Assembly (NCBI RefSeq): GCF_014174275.1
Contig: NZ_JABEQK010000002.1
Span: 124,001-188,000, forward strand
Length of the DNA: 64,000 nucleotides
From: Gluconacetobacter takamatsuzukensis
GTDB lineage: Bacteria; Pseudomonadota; Alphaproteobacteria; Acetobacterales; Acetobacteraceae
Direction of reading: 5' to 3'
Positions 17,021 to 26,609 of the stretch are shown piece by piece. Both the position numbers and the translations under genes were made by a program. The notes beneath the pieces were generated by a model. The model worked only from the letters and a program-made list of their open reading frames with translations, was not told the origin of the DNA and searched no databases. Every line of letters starts with the position of its first letter. The stretch's first letter is position 1.

Positions 17021-18208
17021 TCAGGACAGATGCGGCAGGTCCAGATAGGCGGTACTCTGCATTTCCTCGAGGCGCGAAGCCGTGCGTTCGAATGCCTGCG
17101 CGCCCTCGCCCTTCTGGTAGATCGCATCGGGCTGGTCCTCGGCCGAGGCGAACAGCTTCACCTTCTGTTCGTACAGCGTGTCGATCAGAACGATGAAACG
17201 GCGGGCAACATCGAAATTATCGGGGCCCAGCCGGGGAACATCGTCAAGCACCAGCGCCGGGAAGCGCGTGGCCAGCGCCAGGTAGTCGCCCGCGCCCAGC
17301 GGCCGCCCGCACAGGTCGGTGAAGGTAAAGCGCGCGACCGGGCCGGCTGCCTCCTTCACCTCGAGCTTGCGGCCCATGATTTCCAGCGTCACGGGCCGGG
17401 TCGGCGCGCCGTCGGCCAGGCGCATGAAGATCGAATCCAGCTCCTGCGCCGCATCGGGGCCGGGCGGCACGATCCAGGTCGTCATGCCGCGCATGCCGCC
17501 GCGACGATAATCGCGCGGCGAATCCAGCACCACCGTATCGACCTCGCGCTGGATGATCGCGATGAAGGGGCGGAAGGCATCGGCCCCCGGCCGGTTCTGG
17601 AACAGGTCCTGCGGCTCGGTGTTCGAGGTCGCGACCACGACCACGCCGTCGGCGAACAGATATTCGAACAGCCGCCCCAGCACCATCGCATCGGCGATGT
17701 CGTTCACCTGGAATTCATCGAAGCACAGCAGCCAGGCTTCCTGCGCGATGGCATGGGCCAGCGGCGGGATCGGATCGGTCAGTTCCGGGTGCTTCAGCTT
17801 CATGTCGTGCAGCCGCTTGTGGACGTCCTGCATGAAGCGGTGGAAATGTACCCGCATCTTGTGCTCGACCGGCGCCAGTTCGAAGAACAGGTCCATCAGC
17901 ATGGTCTTGCCGCGCCCGACCTGCCCGACCATGTAGACCCCGCGCGGACGCGGCGCCTCCGCGGCACCGCCGTCCAGGCCCAGCCGCGCCTTCAGCCCGC
18001 CCAGCAGGCCCTTGGGCTTGGGCCGCCGCACCACGGGATGATAGCCGGGCAGCTCGCGCCACAGCTGGTCCAGCCGCGCGGCCGCCTTGGCCTGCTCGGG
18101 ATCGCGGGACAGCAGCCCGGCGGCGACCCGCGCCTCGTACGCAGCCATGGGCCCCGAGCCAGGGGGCAGGTTCAGATCGGATGCGAAGGCTGTCAGCGCG
18201 GATTCCAT
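17021..18208 (-). CDS. zapE: ZapE/AFG1-family cell-division ATPase
   Basis: The 395-residue product has the AFG1-like ATPase layout: Walker A GQVGRGKT (95-102), Walker B LLCFDEFQV (about 161-168), sensor segment VVVATSN, and the family motifs MRVHFHRFM and DRPL-type region TDLCGRPLGAGDYLAL. ZapE proteins associate with FtsZ in division. The start is ATG 18208. In many proteobacteria zapE lies near TCA-cycle genes such as mdh and suc; here it is upstream of odhA on the same strand, across a 548-base gap. Confidence 0.92.
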   Translation of the reverse strand: MESALTAFASDLNLPPGSGPMAAYEARVAAGLLSRDPEQAKAAARLDQLWRELPGYHPVVRRPKPKGLLGGLKARLGLDGGAAEAPRPRGVYMVGQVGRGKTMLMDLFFELAPVEHKMRVHFHRFMQDVHKRLHDMKLKHPELTDPIPPLAHAIAQEAWLLCFDEFQVNDIADAMVLGRLFEYLFADGVVVVATSNTEPQDLFQNRPGADAFRPFIAIIQREVDTVVLDSPRDYRRGGMRGMTTWIVPPGPDAAQELDSIFMRLADGAPTRPVTLEIMGRKLEVKEAAGPVARFTFTDLCGRPLGAGDYLALATRFPALVLDDVPRLGPDNFDVARRFIVLIDTLYEQKVKLFASAEDQPDAIYQKGEGAQAFERTASRLEEMQSTAYLDLPHLS

Positions 18209-18340
18209 GATCTATGGCCGATAGCGCCGGCAACGCGTCTCAGCAAGAGCATGCACTCGCCAAACCGTGTCGTGACAGGCCTGCTCTCCATCTGGTGAAC
18301 TCGATCGCGGTCCATGACCACACATCAAGGATGTTTCGCG

Positions 18341-18685
18341 ATGATCGACTGGTCCGCCTACCGCCATTTCCTCGGCCAGGCCGTGCCTGCCTTCGCCACC
18401 CTCTCGCCGGGCACGGTCGAGGGGCTGACGACGCTGGACAACGCCGCCAGGGCCACCAACCGGCTGGATGCCAAGACGCGCGAACTGATCGCGCTTGCCG
18501 TCGCCGTCACCACCCGCTGCGACGGCTGCATCGCGGTGCACTCCAAGGCCGCCGTGCAGGCCGGCGCGAGCAAGGAGGAAATCGCCGAGGCCCTGGGCGT
18601 CGCCGTGGCGCTGAATGCCGGCGCGGCCGCCGTCTATTCCACCCGCGCGCTGGACGCGGCCGAGAAGGCCGCCGGCGGGGCCTGA
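18341..18685 (+). CDS. AhpD-like/carboxymuconolactone decarboxylase-family protein
   Basis: The 114-residue product contains the AhpD-like core with the catalytic pattern TTRCDGCIAVHSKAA (Cys60, Cys63, His67) and Glu48 upstream. Small members of this family reduce peroxides through the CxxC pair or remain uncharacterised. ATG 18341 is preferred over one nine codons earlier because AAGGA lies nine bases before it. The gene stands alone between zapE (divergent) and the 2OG oxygenase gene. Confidence 0.85.
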   Translation: MIDWSAYRHFLGQAVPAFATLSPGTVEGLTTLDNAARATNRLDAKTRELIALAVAVTTRCDGCIAVHSKAAVQAGASKEEIAEALGVAVALNAGAAAVYSTRALDAAEKAAGGA

Positions 18686-18804
18686 CCCCCGCGCGGCGGG
18701 GCGCCGTACGTTCCGCCGCCTTGCCTTCACGCCGGGTCCGGTTCTAGGAATCGGGATGTGGTCTTCGAGACTGTTCTGCAAGCACCTCATCCCGCGCAGG
18801 TTCC

Positions 18805-19452
18805 ATGACCGTCACCGATCCGATCCGCCCCGACTATGCCGCCCTGGAAACCGCCCGCGTTTCCGACACGCCGTTCGCCCATGTCGTGGTCCGGAACTTC
18901 ATCCGGCCGGACGATCTGGCGGCGCTGGTGGCGTCCCTGCCCGAGCTTTCCTCCGGCGGGTCGTTCCCGCCCTCCTCGCTCACGCTGTCGCCGCTGGCGC
19001 AGGGGCTGATCGCGGAGCTGGAAGGCCCCGTGCTGCGCCAGGCGATCGCGCGCAAGTTCGCGCTCGACCTGGACGACGCGCCGACCATGCTGACCCTGCG
19101 CGGCCGCACGCGGGCCAAGGACGGGCGCATCCACTGCGATTCCGTGGCCAAGCGGGTGACGGTGCTGCTGTATCTCAACCCGGCCAGCGAGGCCTGGGCC
19201 CGGCAGGAAGGCTGCCTGCGCCTGCTGCGCGGCCCCGACGATGTCGAGGATTACGCCGCCGAGATCCCGCCCGTCGACGGCACGCTGCTGGTCTTCCCCA
19301 ACGGTCCGACCACATGGCACGGCCACCGGCAATATGTCGGCCGGCGCTACACGATCCAGCTCAACTATATGGAAAACGACGCCAAGGCGCGGAACGAACT
19401 GCGTCGCCACCGGTTGTCGGCGCTGGCGAAGCGCCTGTCGCCCGCGGCCTGA
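18805..19452 (+). CDS. 2-oxoglutarate/Fe(II)-dependent oxygenase family protein
   Basis: The 215-residue product shows the double-stranded beta-helix metal site of the 2OG-Fe(II) family: H-x-D in GRIHCDS (His110, Asp112), a distal His in TTWHGHRQY (His172 or His174) and a 2OG-binding Arg in GRRYTIQLNYM. The spacing suits prolyl-4-hydroxylase-like enzymes. The substrate is unknown. It starts at ATG 18805 after GCAGG. It has no obvious operon partner. Confidence 0.8.
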   Translation: MTVTDPIRPDYAALETARVSDTPFAHVVVRNFIRPDDLAALVASLPELSSGGSFPPSSLTLSPLAQGLIAELEGPVLRQAIARKFALDLDDAPTMLTLRGRTRAKDGRIHCDSVAKRVTVLLYLNPASEAWARQEGCLRLLRGPDDVEDYAAEIPPVDGTLLVFPNGPTTWHGHRQYVGRRYTIQLNYMENDAKARNELRRHRLSALAKRLSPAA

Positions 19453-19577
19453 TCCGGGCCGCCCGCCCCCCGCCGCCATCGGCCCTGATTCTGACACGAT
19501 CGGCGCCGATCATGCTGACAGGAAACGACATTCGGCCCATCACGGCCGAACTGACTTCAGACCATAGGAGTCCCGTC

Positions 19578-19940
19578 ATGCGGGTCCGCACATTTCTGAT
19601 CGCCGGCATCCTGCTGGCAGGCGCCACCCCGATCGCACCCCCGGCCCCGGCCCTGGCGCAGCATTGGGATCGTGGCCGCCACGACCGGGGCCACGGCCCC
19701 GGACCGTACCGGGGCGGCGGCCCCGGCTGGCGCGGCGACCGGGGCGGCCATCGCGGCCCCGGCGTCGGCGCGGCCATCGGTGCCGGCGTCGCCGGCCTGG
19801 CGGTCGGCGCGCTGCTGGGCGGGGCCCTGGCCTCGCAGGCCGCGCCGCCGCCCGCAGCCTATTATCCGCCGCAGCCGGAACCCCCGCCGCCCCCGCCGGC
19901 TTATTATCCGCAGGCTTCCTACGGGCCGTCGCCTTACTGA
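19578..19940 (+). CDS. Secreted Gly/Pro-rich protein with glycine-zipper segment
   Basis: The 120-residue product has a signal peptide (TFLIAGILLAGATPIAPPAPALA), then a His/Arg/Gly-rich tract (HDRGHGPGPYRGGG), a glycine-zipper-like hydrophobic segment (GAAIGAGVAGLAVGALLGGA) and a Tyr/Pro-rich tail. Similar small glycine-zipper proteins occur in the envelopes of many proteobacteria without an assigned role. AGGAG lies eight bases before ATG 19578. It precedes the Spy/LTXXQ-type gene by 55 bases, so they may be co-transcribed. Confidence 0.75.
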   Translation: MRVRTFLIAGILLAGATPIAPPAPALAQHWDRGRHDRGHGPGPYRGGGPGWRGDRGGHRGPGVGAAIGAGVAGLAVGALLGGALASQAAPPPAAYYPPQPEPPPPPPAYYPQASYGPSPY

Positions 19941-19995
19941 ACCCGTCCGCCAGGACACCCGTTCAGCCCCATCGATTCTCCGGAGACCTCCTCCC

Positions 19996-20487
19996 ATGAC
20001 CGTCCGCCGGTTATCCCTTGCCGCCGCCCTCGCCCTGCTGGCCACGCCCGCTCTGGCGGCGCCCGACACCACCGCCCCTGCCTCCACCGCCGCCACCCCG
20101 GCCGCACGAGGCTCGGCCGTTCCGGTCCACACGCCGCACGATCCGTCGCCGGACCAGCTGGAGGCCCATATCGCGACGCTGCATCAGCAACTGGGCATTA
20201 CCCCGGCGCAGGAAAGCGCGTGGAACGCCTTCGCGCAGGTGATGCGCGACAACGCGGCCCGCTTCCACGACACGATCGAGCAGCGCCGCACCAAGCTGGC
20301 GAGCCTGAGCGCCCCGGACAACATGCAGTCATACGCCGACCTGATGACCCAGCGCGCGCAGGACCTCCAGACGCTGAACATGTCGTTCCGCACGCTCTAT
20401 AACGGGCTGAGCGACGCGCAGAAGAAATCCGCCGACATCCTGTTCCGCCAGTCGGACGGCCATCCGAAGCAAGGCGCCGCGCACTGA
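19996..20487 (+). CDS. Periplasmic Spy/CpxP-like (LTXXQ-motif) protein
   Basis: The 163-residue product has a clear signal peptide (SLAAALALLATPALAA) and a mature, mostly helical region with LGITPAQESAWNAFAQVMRD, the LTxxQ-type motif of the Spy/CpxP superfamily. A second helix pair contains LSDAQKKSADILF. Family members act as small ATP-independent periplasmic chaperones or stress-response proteins. It follows the glycine-zipper protein and is convergent with zwf, with an R2 repeat in between. Confidence 0.75.
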   Translation: MTVRRLSLAAALALLATPALAAPDTTAPASTAATPAARGSAVPVHTPHDPSPDQLEAHIATLHQQLGITPAQESAWNAFAQVMRDNAARFHDTIEQRRTKLASLSAPDNMQSYADLMTQRAQDLQTLNMSFRTLYNGLSDAQKKSADILFRQSDGHPKQGAAH

Positions 20488-20489
20488 GT

Positions 20490-20643
20490 TCAAGGCTGAG
20501 CCTTGGGTGTTGAAGCGGTTGGCAGGAATCCGGGCGCTGCCCGGCCCCGGCAGGGCCCAAGGCCCTGCCCCCCAATCATTTGATAACGAATGGGTTTCCA
20601 AAGGGCTCCGCCCTTTGGCGGGTTTCAGGGCAGCGCCCTGACC
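20490..20643 (+). repeat. Dispersed repeat family R2, full copy c
   Basis: This is a full-length copy with successive hairpins: CAAGGCTGAGCCTTG, CCGGGCGCTGCCCGG, GCAGGGCCCAAGGCCCTGC, the arms CCAAAGGGC/GCCCTTTGG, and CAGGGCAGCGCCCTG. The linker between hairpins three and four is TCATTTGATAACGAATGGG. It occupies the space between the convergent Spy-like gene and zwf. Confidence 0.8.
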
Positions 20644-20686
20644 GTCGTCCCGACACGGAACGACGATCCCAGCCAAGGGCGTTCCT

Positions 20687-22231
20687 TCAGGTTCCGTTCA
20701 GCGGGTACCAGGTTCGTCCGTCGCGGGCCAGCAGCGCGTCGGCGCCGGCCGGGCCGGTGGCGCCGGCATCGTAGAATTCCAGCCCCTCGGGGCCATGCGC
20801 CCAGGATTGCAGCACCGGATCGACTGCCGCCCAGGCCGCGTCGATATTGTCGGCCCGCTGGAACAGCGTGGCATCGCCGGTCAGGCAATCGTACAGCAGC
20901 GTCTCGTATCCCACATTGGGTTGCAGATCGAACGCGTCCTCGTAGCGGAACTTGACCTGCACCCCGGCCAGATCCATCGCCGGGCCCGGATGCTTGGCGG
21001 CCATCTCGATCGTCAGGCCCTGGGCGGGCTGCACGTTCAGGATCATGCGGTTGGGCGGCAGGCTGTCGGTGGCGGTGCCCCGAAAGATCGCCACCGGCGG
21101 CTTCTTGAACTGCACCACCACCTCGGTGCGCCGCCCGCCCAATGACTTGCCCGTCCGCAGGTAGAAGGGCACGCCCGACCAGCGCCAGTTATCGACATGC
21201 AGCTTCAGCGCGACATAGGTCTCCGTCACGCTATCGGGGGCGACGCCGGGGGCCGCGCGATAGGCCACCACCGGCTGCCCCTCGACGGTGCCGGCGCCAT
21301 ACTGGCCGCGCACGGCGTCCTCGGGCCGCACCGGGCGGACGGATTCGAACAATTGCTCCTTCGCCGTGCGCACCGTCTCGGCCGAGAACGAGGCCGGGGG
21401 CTCCATCGCCACCATGGCGAACAACTGGAACAGATGGTTCGGCACCATGTCGCGCAGCGCGCCCGTGGGCTCGTAGAACGCGCCGCGCTGCTCCACCCCG
21501 ATGGTCTCGGCCGCCGTGATCTGGACATGGTCGATATATTCGCTGCGCCACAGCGGCTCGAAGATCAGGTTGCCGAAGCGCATGGCCAGGATGTTCTGGA
21601 CCGTCTCCTTGCCCAGGAAATGGTCGATCCGATAGACCTGCTGCTCGTCCAGCACGCCCAGAACCTGCCGGTTCAGCGCCCGCGCCGTGGCCAGGTCGGA
21701 GCCGAAGGGCTTCTCGATCACCACCCGGCGGAAGGCCCCCTCCTGCTGGGCGACCAGCCCCGCGTGGCCCAGCATCTCGACCAGCGGGCCGAAGAAGCGC
21801 GAGGGCACCGCCAGGTAGAAGACGGCATTGCCCGTCACCCGCGCCCCCAGCGCGCGCATCTGCGCCAGGTCCGCGAAATCGGCCTGGACATAGTCCAGCC
21901 GGTCGGCGACCCAGTCCCAGGCCTTCTGGTCGATGGTCGGGGTATAGAACTCGCCGTCCGGGTCGCGGGTGAATTCCTGCATCGTGGCGGCCAGCCCGTC
22001 CCGCCAGTCGGCGGTGGTGCCGGGTACCCGATCGACGCCCAGCACGCGGAAATCCGCGTCCAGCAGGCCGCTGCCCGCCAGATTGTACAGTGCCGGCATC
22101 AGCAGCCGCTTGGTCAGGTCGCCGCGCGCGCCGAAAATGGCCAGCGTGCAGGCCGGCGCCGGCTTGGTGCCCGAGGGCGGAATGGCGTGCCTGCTGCGCG
22201 CGGGCGATGAAATATCGCGAGAAAACGACAT
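20687..22231 (-). CDS. zwf: Glucose-6-phosphate 1-dehydrogenase
   Basis: The 514-residue product carries the G6PD signatures: cofactor-binding GARGDLTKR (34-42), EKPFG (173-177), and the catalytic RIDHFLGKE (201-209). It oxidises glucose-6-phosphate to 6-phosphogluconolactone, producing NAD(P)H for the pentose phosphate pathway, which is a main sugar route in acetic acid bacteria. ATG 22231 is preceded by AGGGGG at good spacing. No pgl or gnd gene is adjacent. The gene is divergent from asd. Confidence 0.97.
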   Translation of the reverse strand: MSFSRDISSPARSRHAIPPSGTKPAPACTLAIFGARGDLTKRLLMPALYNLAGSGLLDADFRVLGVDRVPGTTADWRDGLAATMQEFTRDPDGEFYTPTIDQKAWDWVADRLDYVQADFADLAQMRALGARVTGNAVFYLAVPSRFFGPLVEMLGHAGLVAQQEGAFRRVVIEKPFGSDLATARALNRQVLGVLDEQQVYRIDHFLGKETVQNILAMRFGNLIFEPLWRSEYIDHVQITAAETIGVEQRGAFYEPTGALRDMVPNHLFQLFAMVAMEPPASFSAETVRTAKEQLFESVRPVRPEDAVRGQYGAGTVEGQPVVAYRAAPGVAPDSVTETYVALKLHVDNWRWSGVPFYLRTGKSLGGRRTEVVVQFKKPPVAIFRGTATDSLPPNRMILNVQPAQGLTIEMAAKHPGPAMDLAGVQVKFRYEDAFDLQPNVGYETLLYDCLTGDATLFQRADNIDAAWAAVDPVLQSWAHGPEGLEFYDAGATGPAGADALLARDGRTWYPLNGT

Positions 22232-22542
22232 GACGGGATATCCCCCTGGACAGGCCGCCACCACGCGGGCCGGCGGCGGAAGCGGACGCACGGCGCCGGA
22301 TCGCCGAGGCCATCTGACACCCGCGCCGCCATCGTGACAACGCATGGCGCCACCCCGGGGGCAACACAAGCATGAGACCCCACCCGCCCCGGCCGCCCCC
22401 GAAACGGGGAAAAACCGCGCCCGACAGCGCCGCTCGCTTGCATAGCACCCGGTCTGGCACTACCTCTCAGCACGCTCCGTTGCGGAGTTTCAAGGACAGG
22501 CCCGCCGGATAGGCCGGGGGCACAGAACAGGGATGATGGTCG
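22232..22542. promoter_or_regulatory. Divergent zwf/asd promoter region with a candidate asd promoter
   Basis: This 311-base spacer holds no gene. A candidate asd promoter is TTGCAT (22438-22443), a 17-base spacer and TACCTC (22461-22466). A small hairpin CTCCG/CGGAG follows in the asd leader at 22476-22488. No clear zwf promoter was picked out. Confidence 0.35.
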
Positions 22543-23577
22543 ATGGGATACCGCGTCGCGGTCGTAGGCGCCACGGGAGCCGTGGGGCGTGAAATTCTCA
22601 AAACGCTGGCCGAACGCGCGTTCCCGATTACCGAGATTGCCGCCCTCGCCTCGGCCCGCTCGGTCGGGCAGGAAATCTCGTTCGGCGAGAAGAAGGTGCT
22701 GAAGGTCCAGAATCTCGAAACCTTCGACTTCGCCGGCTGGGACATCGCCCTGTTCTCGCCCGGCGCCTCGGTCTCGGCCGTGCATGCGCCGCGCGCGGCC
22801 AAGGCCGGGTGCATCGTCATCGACAACACGTCGCATTTCCGCATGGAACCCGACGTGCCGCTGGTGGTGCCCGAGGTGAATCCCGAGGCGCTGAAGAAGG
22901 CGAAGCGCGGGATCATCGCCAACCCCAACTGCTCGACCATCCAGATGGTGGTGGCACTCAAGCCGCTGCACGACCTGTTCACCATCCGCCGCGTGGTGGT
23001 CTCGACCTACCAGGCGGTGGCCGGCGCGGGCAAGGAAGGCATGGACGAGCTGTTCATCCAGTCGCGCGGCAGCTTCGTCGGCGACCCGGCCAGCCCGGAA
23101 CAGTTCACCAAGCAGATCGCCTTCAACTGCATTCCCCATATCGACCGCTTCATGGATGACGGCGCAACCAAGGAGGAATGGAAGATGGCGGTCGAGACCC
23201 GCAAAATCCTCGACCCTGATATCTCTGTTTTCGCTACCTGTGTGCGGGTTCCGGTCTTCATCGGCCATTCCGAGTCCGTGGTGGTGGAATGCGAGGAACC
23301 GGTGGACCTCGCCCGCGCCCGCGCCGTCCTGCGCGACGCGCCGGGGGTGGTCCTGCACGACAAGCAGGAGGATGGCGGCTACGTCACCCCCATCGAATGT
23401 GTTGGCGAGGACGCGACTTACGTGTCGCGACTGCGGATCGACCCCACCGTTCCCAACGGGCTGGCCTTCTGGTGCGTTGCGGACAATCTGCGCAAGGGGG
23501 CTGCGCTGAACGCAGTGCAGATCGCCGAGACCATGATCGCGCTGGACCTGATTCACCCCCGCGCCCGCCAAGGCTAA
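22543..23577 (+). CDS. asd: Aspartate-semialdehyde dehydrogenase
   Basis: The 344-residue product has the NADP-binding N-terminus VAVVGATGAVGREIL, the active-site Cys in ANPNCSTIQ (Cys130), and the conserved RVPVFIGHSESV segment. It reduces aspartyl phosphate to aspartate semialdehyde, the branch point to Lys/diaminopimelate, Thr and Met. ATG 22543 is preceded by CAGGGATGATGGTCG. It is a single gene closed by a strong terminator. Confidence 0.97.
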   Translation: MGYRVAVVGATGAVGREILKTLAERAFPITEIAALASARSVGQEISFGEKKVLKVQNLETFDFAGWDIALFSPGASVSAVHAPRAAKAGCIVIDNTSHFRMEPDVPLVVPEVNPEALKKAKRGIIANPNCSTIQMVVALKPLHDLFTIRRVVVSTYQAVAGAGKEGMDELFIQSRGSFVGDPASPEQFTKQIAFNCIPHIDRFMDDGATKEEWKMAVETRKILDPDISVFATCVRVPVFIGHSESVVVECEEPVDLARARAVLRDAPGVVLHDKQEDGGYVTPIECVGEDATYVSRLRIDPTVPNGLAFWCVADNLRKGAALNAVQIAETMIALDLIHPRARQG

Positions 23578-23582
23578 CTGCC

Positions 23583-23623
23583 GGGAAACCGGAACGATTC
23601 GACTCCGTTCCGGTTTCCCTTTT
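23583..23623 (+). terminator. Rho-independent terminator of asd
   Basis: GGGAAACCGGAACG (23583-23596) pairs perfectly with CGTTCCGGTTTCCC (23606-23619) across a 9-base loop and is followed by TTTT. It begins six bases after the asd stop codon. Confidence 0.88.
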
Positions 23624-23668
23624 CCCGACGCCGGCCTGGCGTCTCGCGACCTCGTGTTCCCCCCTGCG

Positions 23669-23697
23669 TTGACCGCGCCCTTTCCCCGGCGTAGGAC
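23669..23697 (+). promoter_or_regulatory. Candidate sdh operon promoter
   Basis: TTGACC (23669-23674) and TAGGAC (23692-23697) are separated by 17 bases, about 60 bases upstream of sdhC and downstream of the asd terminator. The -10 box is a weak match, so this is a candidate only. Confidence 0.35.
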
Positions 23698-23759
23698 CGA
23701 ACAGGCACAAGGCGACGGAACAAACCGGAGCCATAATCAGGGAAATCGACGAGACGACC

Positions 23760-24224
23760 ATGCAGGATGTCCGTGATGCGCTCTATATAGGGCACCGAAG
23801 CGACGGAACACTGACCCGGCGACCCATGTCCCCGCATCTCCAGGTCTATCGCTTCCGCCTCTCCATGTTTCTTTCGATTGCGAACCGGGCAGCCGGCGTC
23901 GCGGCCGCGGCAGGGTCCGCGCTGGGCGTCTGCTGGCTGAACGCCGCGGCGAAAGGACCAGAATCCTTCAAGAAGGTTCAGAAGGTCACGCGCAATCCCC
24001 TGGGCAAGCTCGCCCTGGCGGGATGGACGCTGGCGCTGGTCTACCATTTCGTCGCGGGGCTGCGGCATCTCGCGTGGGATGCCGGCTACCGCTTCGAAAA
24101 GAAGGAGATCAACGAGGACGGCCCGGTGGCCGTGGGTGTGACGGTGGGGGCCACGCTGGTCCTGCTGGCCAGCATCTTCGGTGTCGCCGCCTGCCGTTCC
24201 AGAAAGAAGAAGAAGGCATCCTGA
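23760..24224 (+). CDS. sdhC: Succinate dehydrogenase cytochrome b556 subunit
   Basis: The 154-residue product has the SdhC signature RPMSPHLQVYRF, three hydrophobic spans, and HFVAGLRHLAWD, whose first His (His96) is the expected haem b ligand. It anchors the SdhAB catalytic part in the inner membrane and takes part in quinone binding. It starts the sdhCDAB operon, with sdhD beginning one base after its stop. The N-terminus before RPMSPH is about ten residues longer than usual; an internal ATG within it (residue 23) would be too late. Confidence 0.94.
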   Translation: MQDVRDALYIGHRSDGTLTRRPMSPHLQVYRFRLSMFLSIANRAAGVAAAAGSALGVCWLNAAAKGPESFKKVQKVTRNPLGKLALAGWTLALVYHFVAGLRHLAWDAGYRFEKKEINEDGPVAVGVTVGATLVLLASIFGVAACRSRKKKKAS

Positions 24225-24225
24225 C

Positions 24226-24648
24226 ATGAACGCGTCCCATACGCCGCGCATCGATGTCATGCGCTCTCAACTGGGTCGGGCCCGCGGCCTCGGCTCGGGC
24301 AAGGCCGGTGTCGACCATTGGTGGCTGGAACGGATGTCCGCCGTGGCGCTGGTCCCCCTCTCGGGCTGGTTTGTGCTGCAGGTCCTGCGGCTGGCCGGCG
24401 CCGAGCAGCAGGATGTCGTGGAATGGGGCGGCAAGCCCGCCAACGCCTCGATGCTGCTGGCCCTGATGGTCCTGACCTTCTACCACATGCAGCTGGGCCT
24501 GCAGGTCATCATCGATGACTATGTGCACGGCAAGGCGCATCTGCCGGCCAGCCTGCTGCTGAAGGGCGCCGCCCTTCTGATCGGGCTGTTCGCGGTGGTC
24601 GCCGTCCTGAAGCTGGCGCTGGCTCCGTCGACCAAGGCGGGTGCCTGA
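24226..24648 (+). CDS. sdhD: Succinate dehydrogenase membrane anchor subunit
   Basis: The 140-residue product has three hydrophobic segments and the family pattern YHMQLGLQVIIDDYVHG, in which the first His (after FY) is a likely haem ligand and the acidic residues lie near the quinone site. WWLERMSAVALVPLSGWFV forms the first span. ATG 24226 follows the sdhC stop by one base, indicating coupling. It forms the membrane domain of complex II with SdhC. Confidence 0.93.
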   Translation: MNASHTPRIDVMRSQLGRARGLGSGKAGVDHWWLERMSAVALVPLSGWFVLQVLRLAGAEQQDVVEWGGKPANASMLLALMVLTFYHMQLGLQVIIDDYVHGKAHLPASLLLKGAALLIGLFAVVAVLKLALAPSTKAGA

Positions 24649-24770
24649 TCGGGCTCCCCCGGGCGGTGTCCGGGGGGCCACGAGGCAAGTGACACAGAGG
24701 ACAGTTCCGGCCCCGGAGCAGCCGCACAGGCGCCCGGCCGGCCGGACGAGCATCGGGACACGTCCAAACA

Positions 24771-26582
24771 ATGAACGCGATCACTCTTCCATCATCGAAT
24801 GCCTACCGCATCATCGACCACGCGTATGACGTCGTGGTCGTCGGTGCCGGCGGGTCGGGCCTGCGCGCGACGCTGGGCATGGGTGCCGCCGGTCTGAAGA
24901 CCGCCTGCATCACCAAGGTTTTCCCCACCCGCAGCCACACCGTCGCCGCCCAGGGCGGCATCGGCGCGTCGCTGGGCAACATGGCCGAGGACAATTGGCG
25001 CTGGCACATGTACGACACCGTCAAGGGGTCGGACTGGCTGGGCGACCAGGACGCCATCGAATATATGTGCCGCGAGGCCGTGCCGGCGGTGCAGGAGCTG
25101 GAACATCTGGGTGTTCCCTTCTCGCGCACCGAAGACGGCAAGATCTACCAGCGCCCGTTCGGCGGCCACATGCGCAATTACGGCGAGGCCCCGGTGCCCC
25201 GCGCCTGCGCCGCCGCCGACCGCACCGGCCATGCCATCCTGCACACGCTGTACCAGCAGTGCCTGAAGCATAACGTCGAATTCTTCGTCGAATATTTTGC
25301 CATCGACCTGATCATGGACGATGAAGGCGCCTGCCGCGGCGTGGTCGCCTGGTGCCTGGAAGACGGCACGATCCACCGCTTCCGCGCGCAGACCGTGGTG
25401 CTGGCGACCGGCGGCTACGGCCGTGCGTACCAGTCCTGCACCTCGGCCCATACCTGCACCGGCGACGGCGGCGGCATGGCGATGCGCGCCGGCGTGCCGA
25501 CGCAGGACATGGAATTCGTCCAGTTCCACCCCACCGGCATCTATCCGGCCGGCTGCCTGCTGACCGAAGGCTGCCGCGGCGAAGGCGGATACCTGACGAA
25601 CTCGGAAGGCGAGCGCTTCATGGAGCGTTACGCGCCGACCGCCAAGGATCTGGCGTCGCGCGACGTGGTCTCGCGCTCCATGACCATCGAGATCAACGAG
25701 GGACGGGGCTGTGGTCCGCACAAGGACTACATCATGCTCCACCTGGAGCATCTGGGCGCGGACCTGCTGCATGAGCGCCTGCCCGGCATCCTCGAGACCG
25801 CGCGCATCTTCGCCGGCATCGACGTGACCAAGGAGCCGGTGCCCGTCCTGCCGACCGTGCATTACAACATGGGCGGTATCCCGACGAACTATCATGGCGA
25901 GGTCATCCGCCCGACCGCCGACAATGTCGACGCCGTCGTTCCCGGCCTGATGGCCGTGGGCGAGGCCGCATGCGTGTCGGTGCACGGCGCCAACCGCCTG
26001 GGCACAAACTCGCTGCTCGACCTGGTCGTGTTCGGCCGCGCCGCCGCCAAGCGCGCCGCCGAGCTGATCAAGCCGCTGGAGACCATCGCGCCGCTGCCGC
26101 CCAAGGCCGGCGAGGCCGCGCTGGACCGTCTGGACAAGCTGCGCAACGCCAAGGGCGGCACCCATGTGTCGGCCATGCGCGACAAGCTGCAGCGCACGAT
26201 GCAGAAGCACGCCGCCGTGTTCCGCAATTCCAAGAGCCTCGCGGAAGGCGTCGAGAAGATCAAGGAGATCTGGACCGAAGTGCCCGACATCGCGGTTTCC
26301 GATCGCTCGCTGATCTGGAACACCGACCTGATGGAAGCGCTGGAGTTCGAGAACCTGCTGGCCAATGCCACGGTCACGATGGCGGGCGCCGAAGCCCGGC
26401 ACGAAAGCCGCGGCGCGCAGGCGCACGACGACTACCCCGACCGCGACGACAAGGAATGGATGAAGCACACTGTCGCCCATCTGGACGACAAGGGCGGCGT
26501 CACCCTGACCTACCGCCCGGTGCATATGAAGACGCTGACCGACGACGTTCAGGTCTTCCCCCCCAAGAAGCGCGTCTACTGA
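24771..26582 (+). CDS. sdhA: Succinate dehydrogenase flavoprotein subunit
   Basis: The 603-residue product has the FAD motif [13 protein letters not shown] (21-33), the covalent-FAD site [13 protein letters not shown] with His56, the substrate-site segment around [14 protein letters not shown], and the C-terminal [17 protein letters not shown]. It oxidises succinate to fumarate and passes electrons to SdhB. It lies 122 bases after sdhD and 27 bases before sdhB. Confidence 0.98.
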   Translation: MNAITLPSSNAYRIIDHAYDVVVVGAGGSGLRATLGMGAAGLKTACITKVFPTRSHTVAAQGGIGASLGNMAEDNWRWHMYDTVKGSDWLGDQDAIEYMCREAVPAVQELEHLGVPFSRTEDGKIYQRPFGGHMRNYGEAPVPRACAAADRTGHAILHTLYQQCLKHNVEFFVEYFAIDLIMDDEGACRGVVAWCLEDGTIHRFRAQTVVLATGGYGRAYQSCTSAHTCTGDGGGMAMRAGVPTQDMEFVQFHPTGIYPAGCLLTEGCRGEGGYLTNSEGERFMERYAPTAKDLASRDVVSRSMTIEINEGRGCGPHKDYIMLHLEHLGADLLHERLPGILETARIFAGIDVTKEPVPVLPTVHYNMGGIPTNYHGEVIRPTADNVDAVVPGLMAVGEAACVSVHGANRLGTNSLLDLVVFGRAAAKRAAELIKPLETIAPLPPKAGEAALDRLDKLRNAKGGTHVSAMRDKLQRTMQKHAAVFRNSKSLAEGVEKIKEIWTEVPDIAVSDRSLIWNTDLMEALEFENLLANATVTMAGAEARHESRGAQAHDDYPDRDDKEWMKHTVAHLDDKGGVTLTYRPVHMKTLTDDVQVFPPKKRVY

Positions 26583-26609
26583 GCGAAGCGGCGGAAAAGG
26601 AACGAGACG

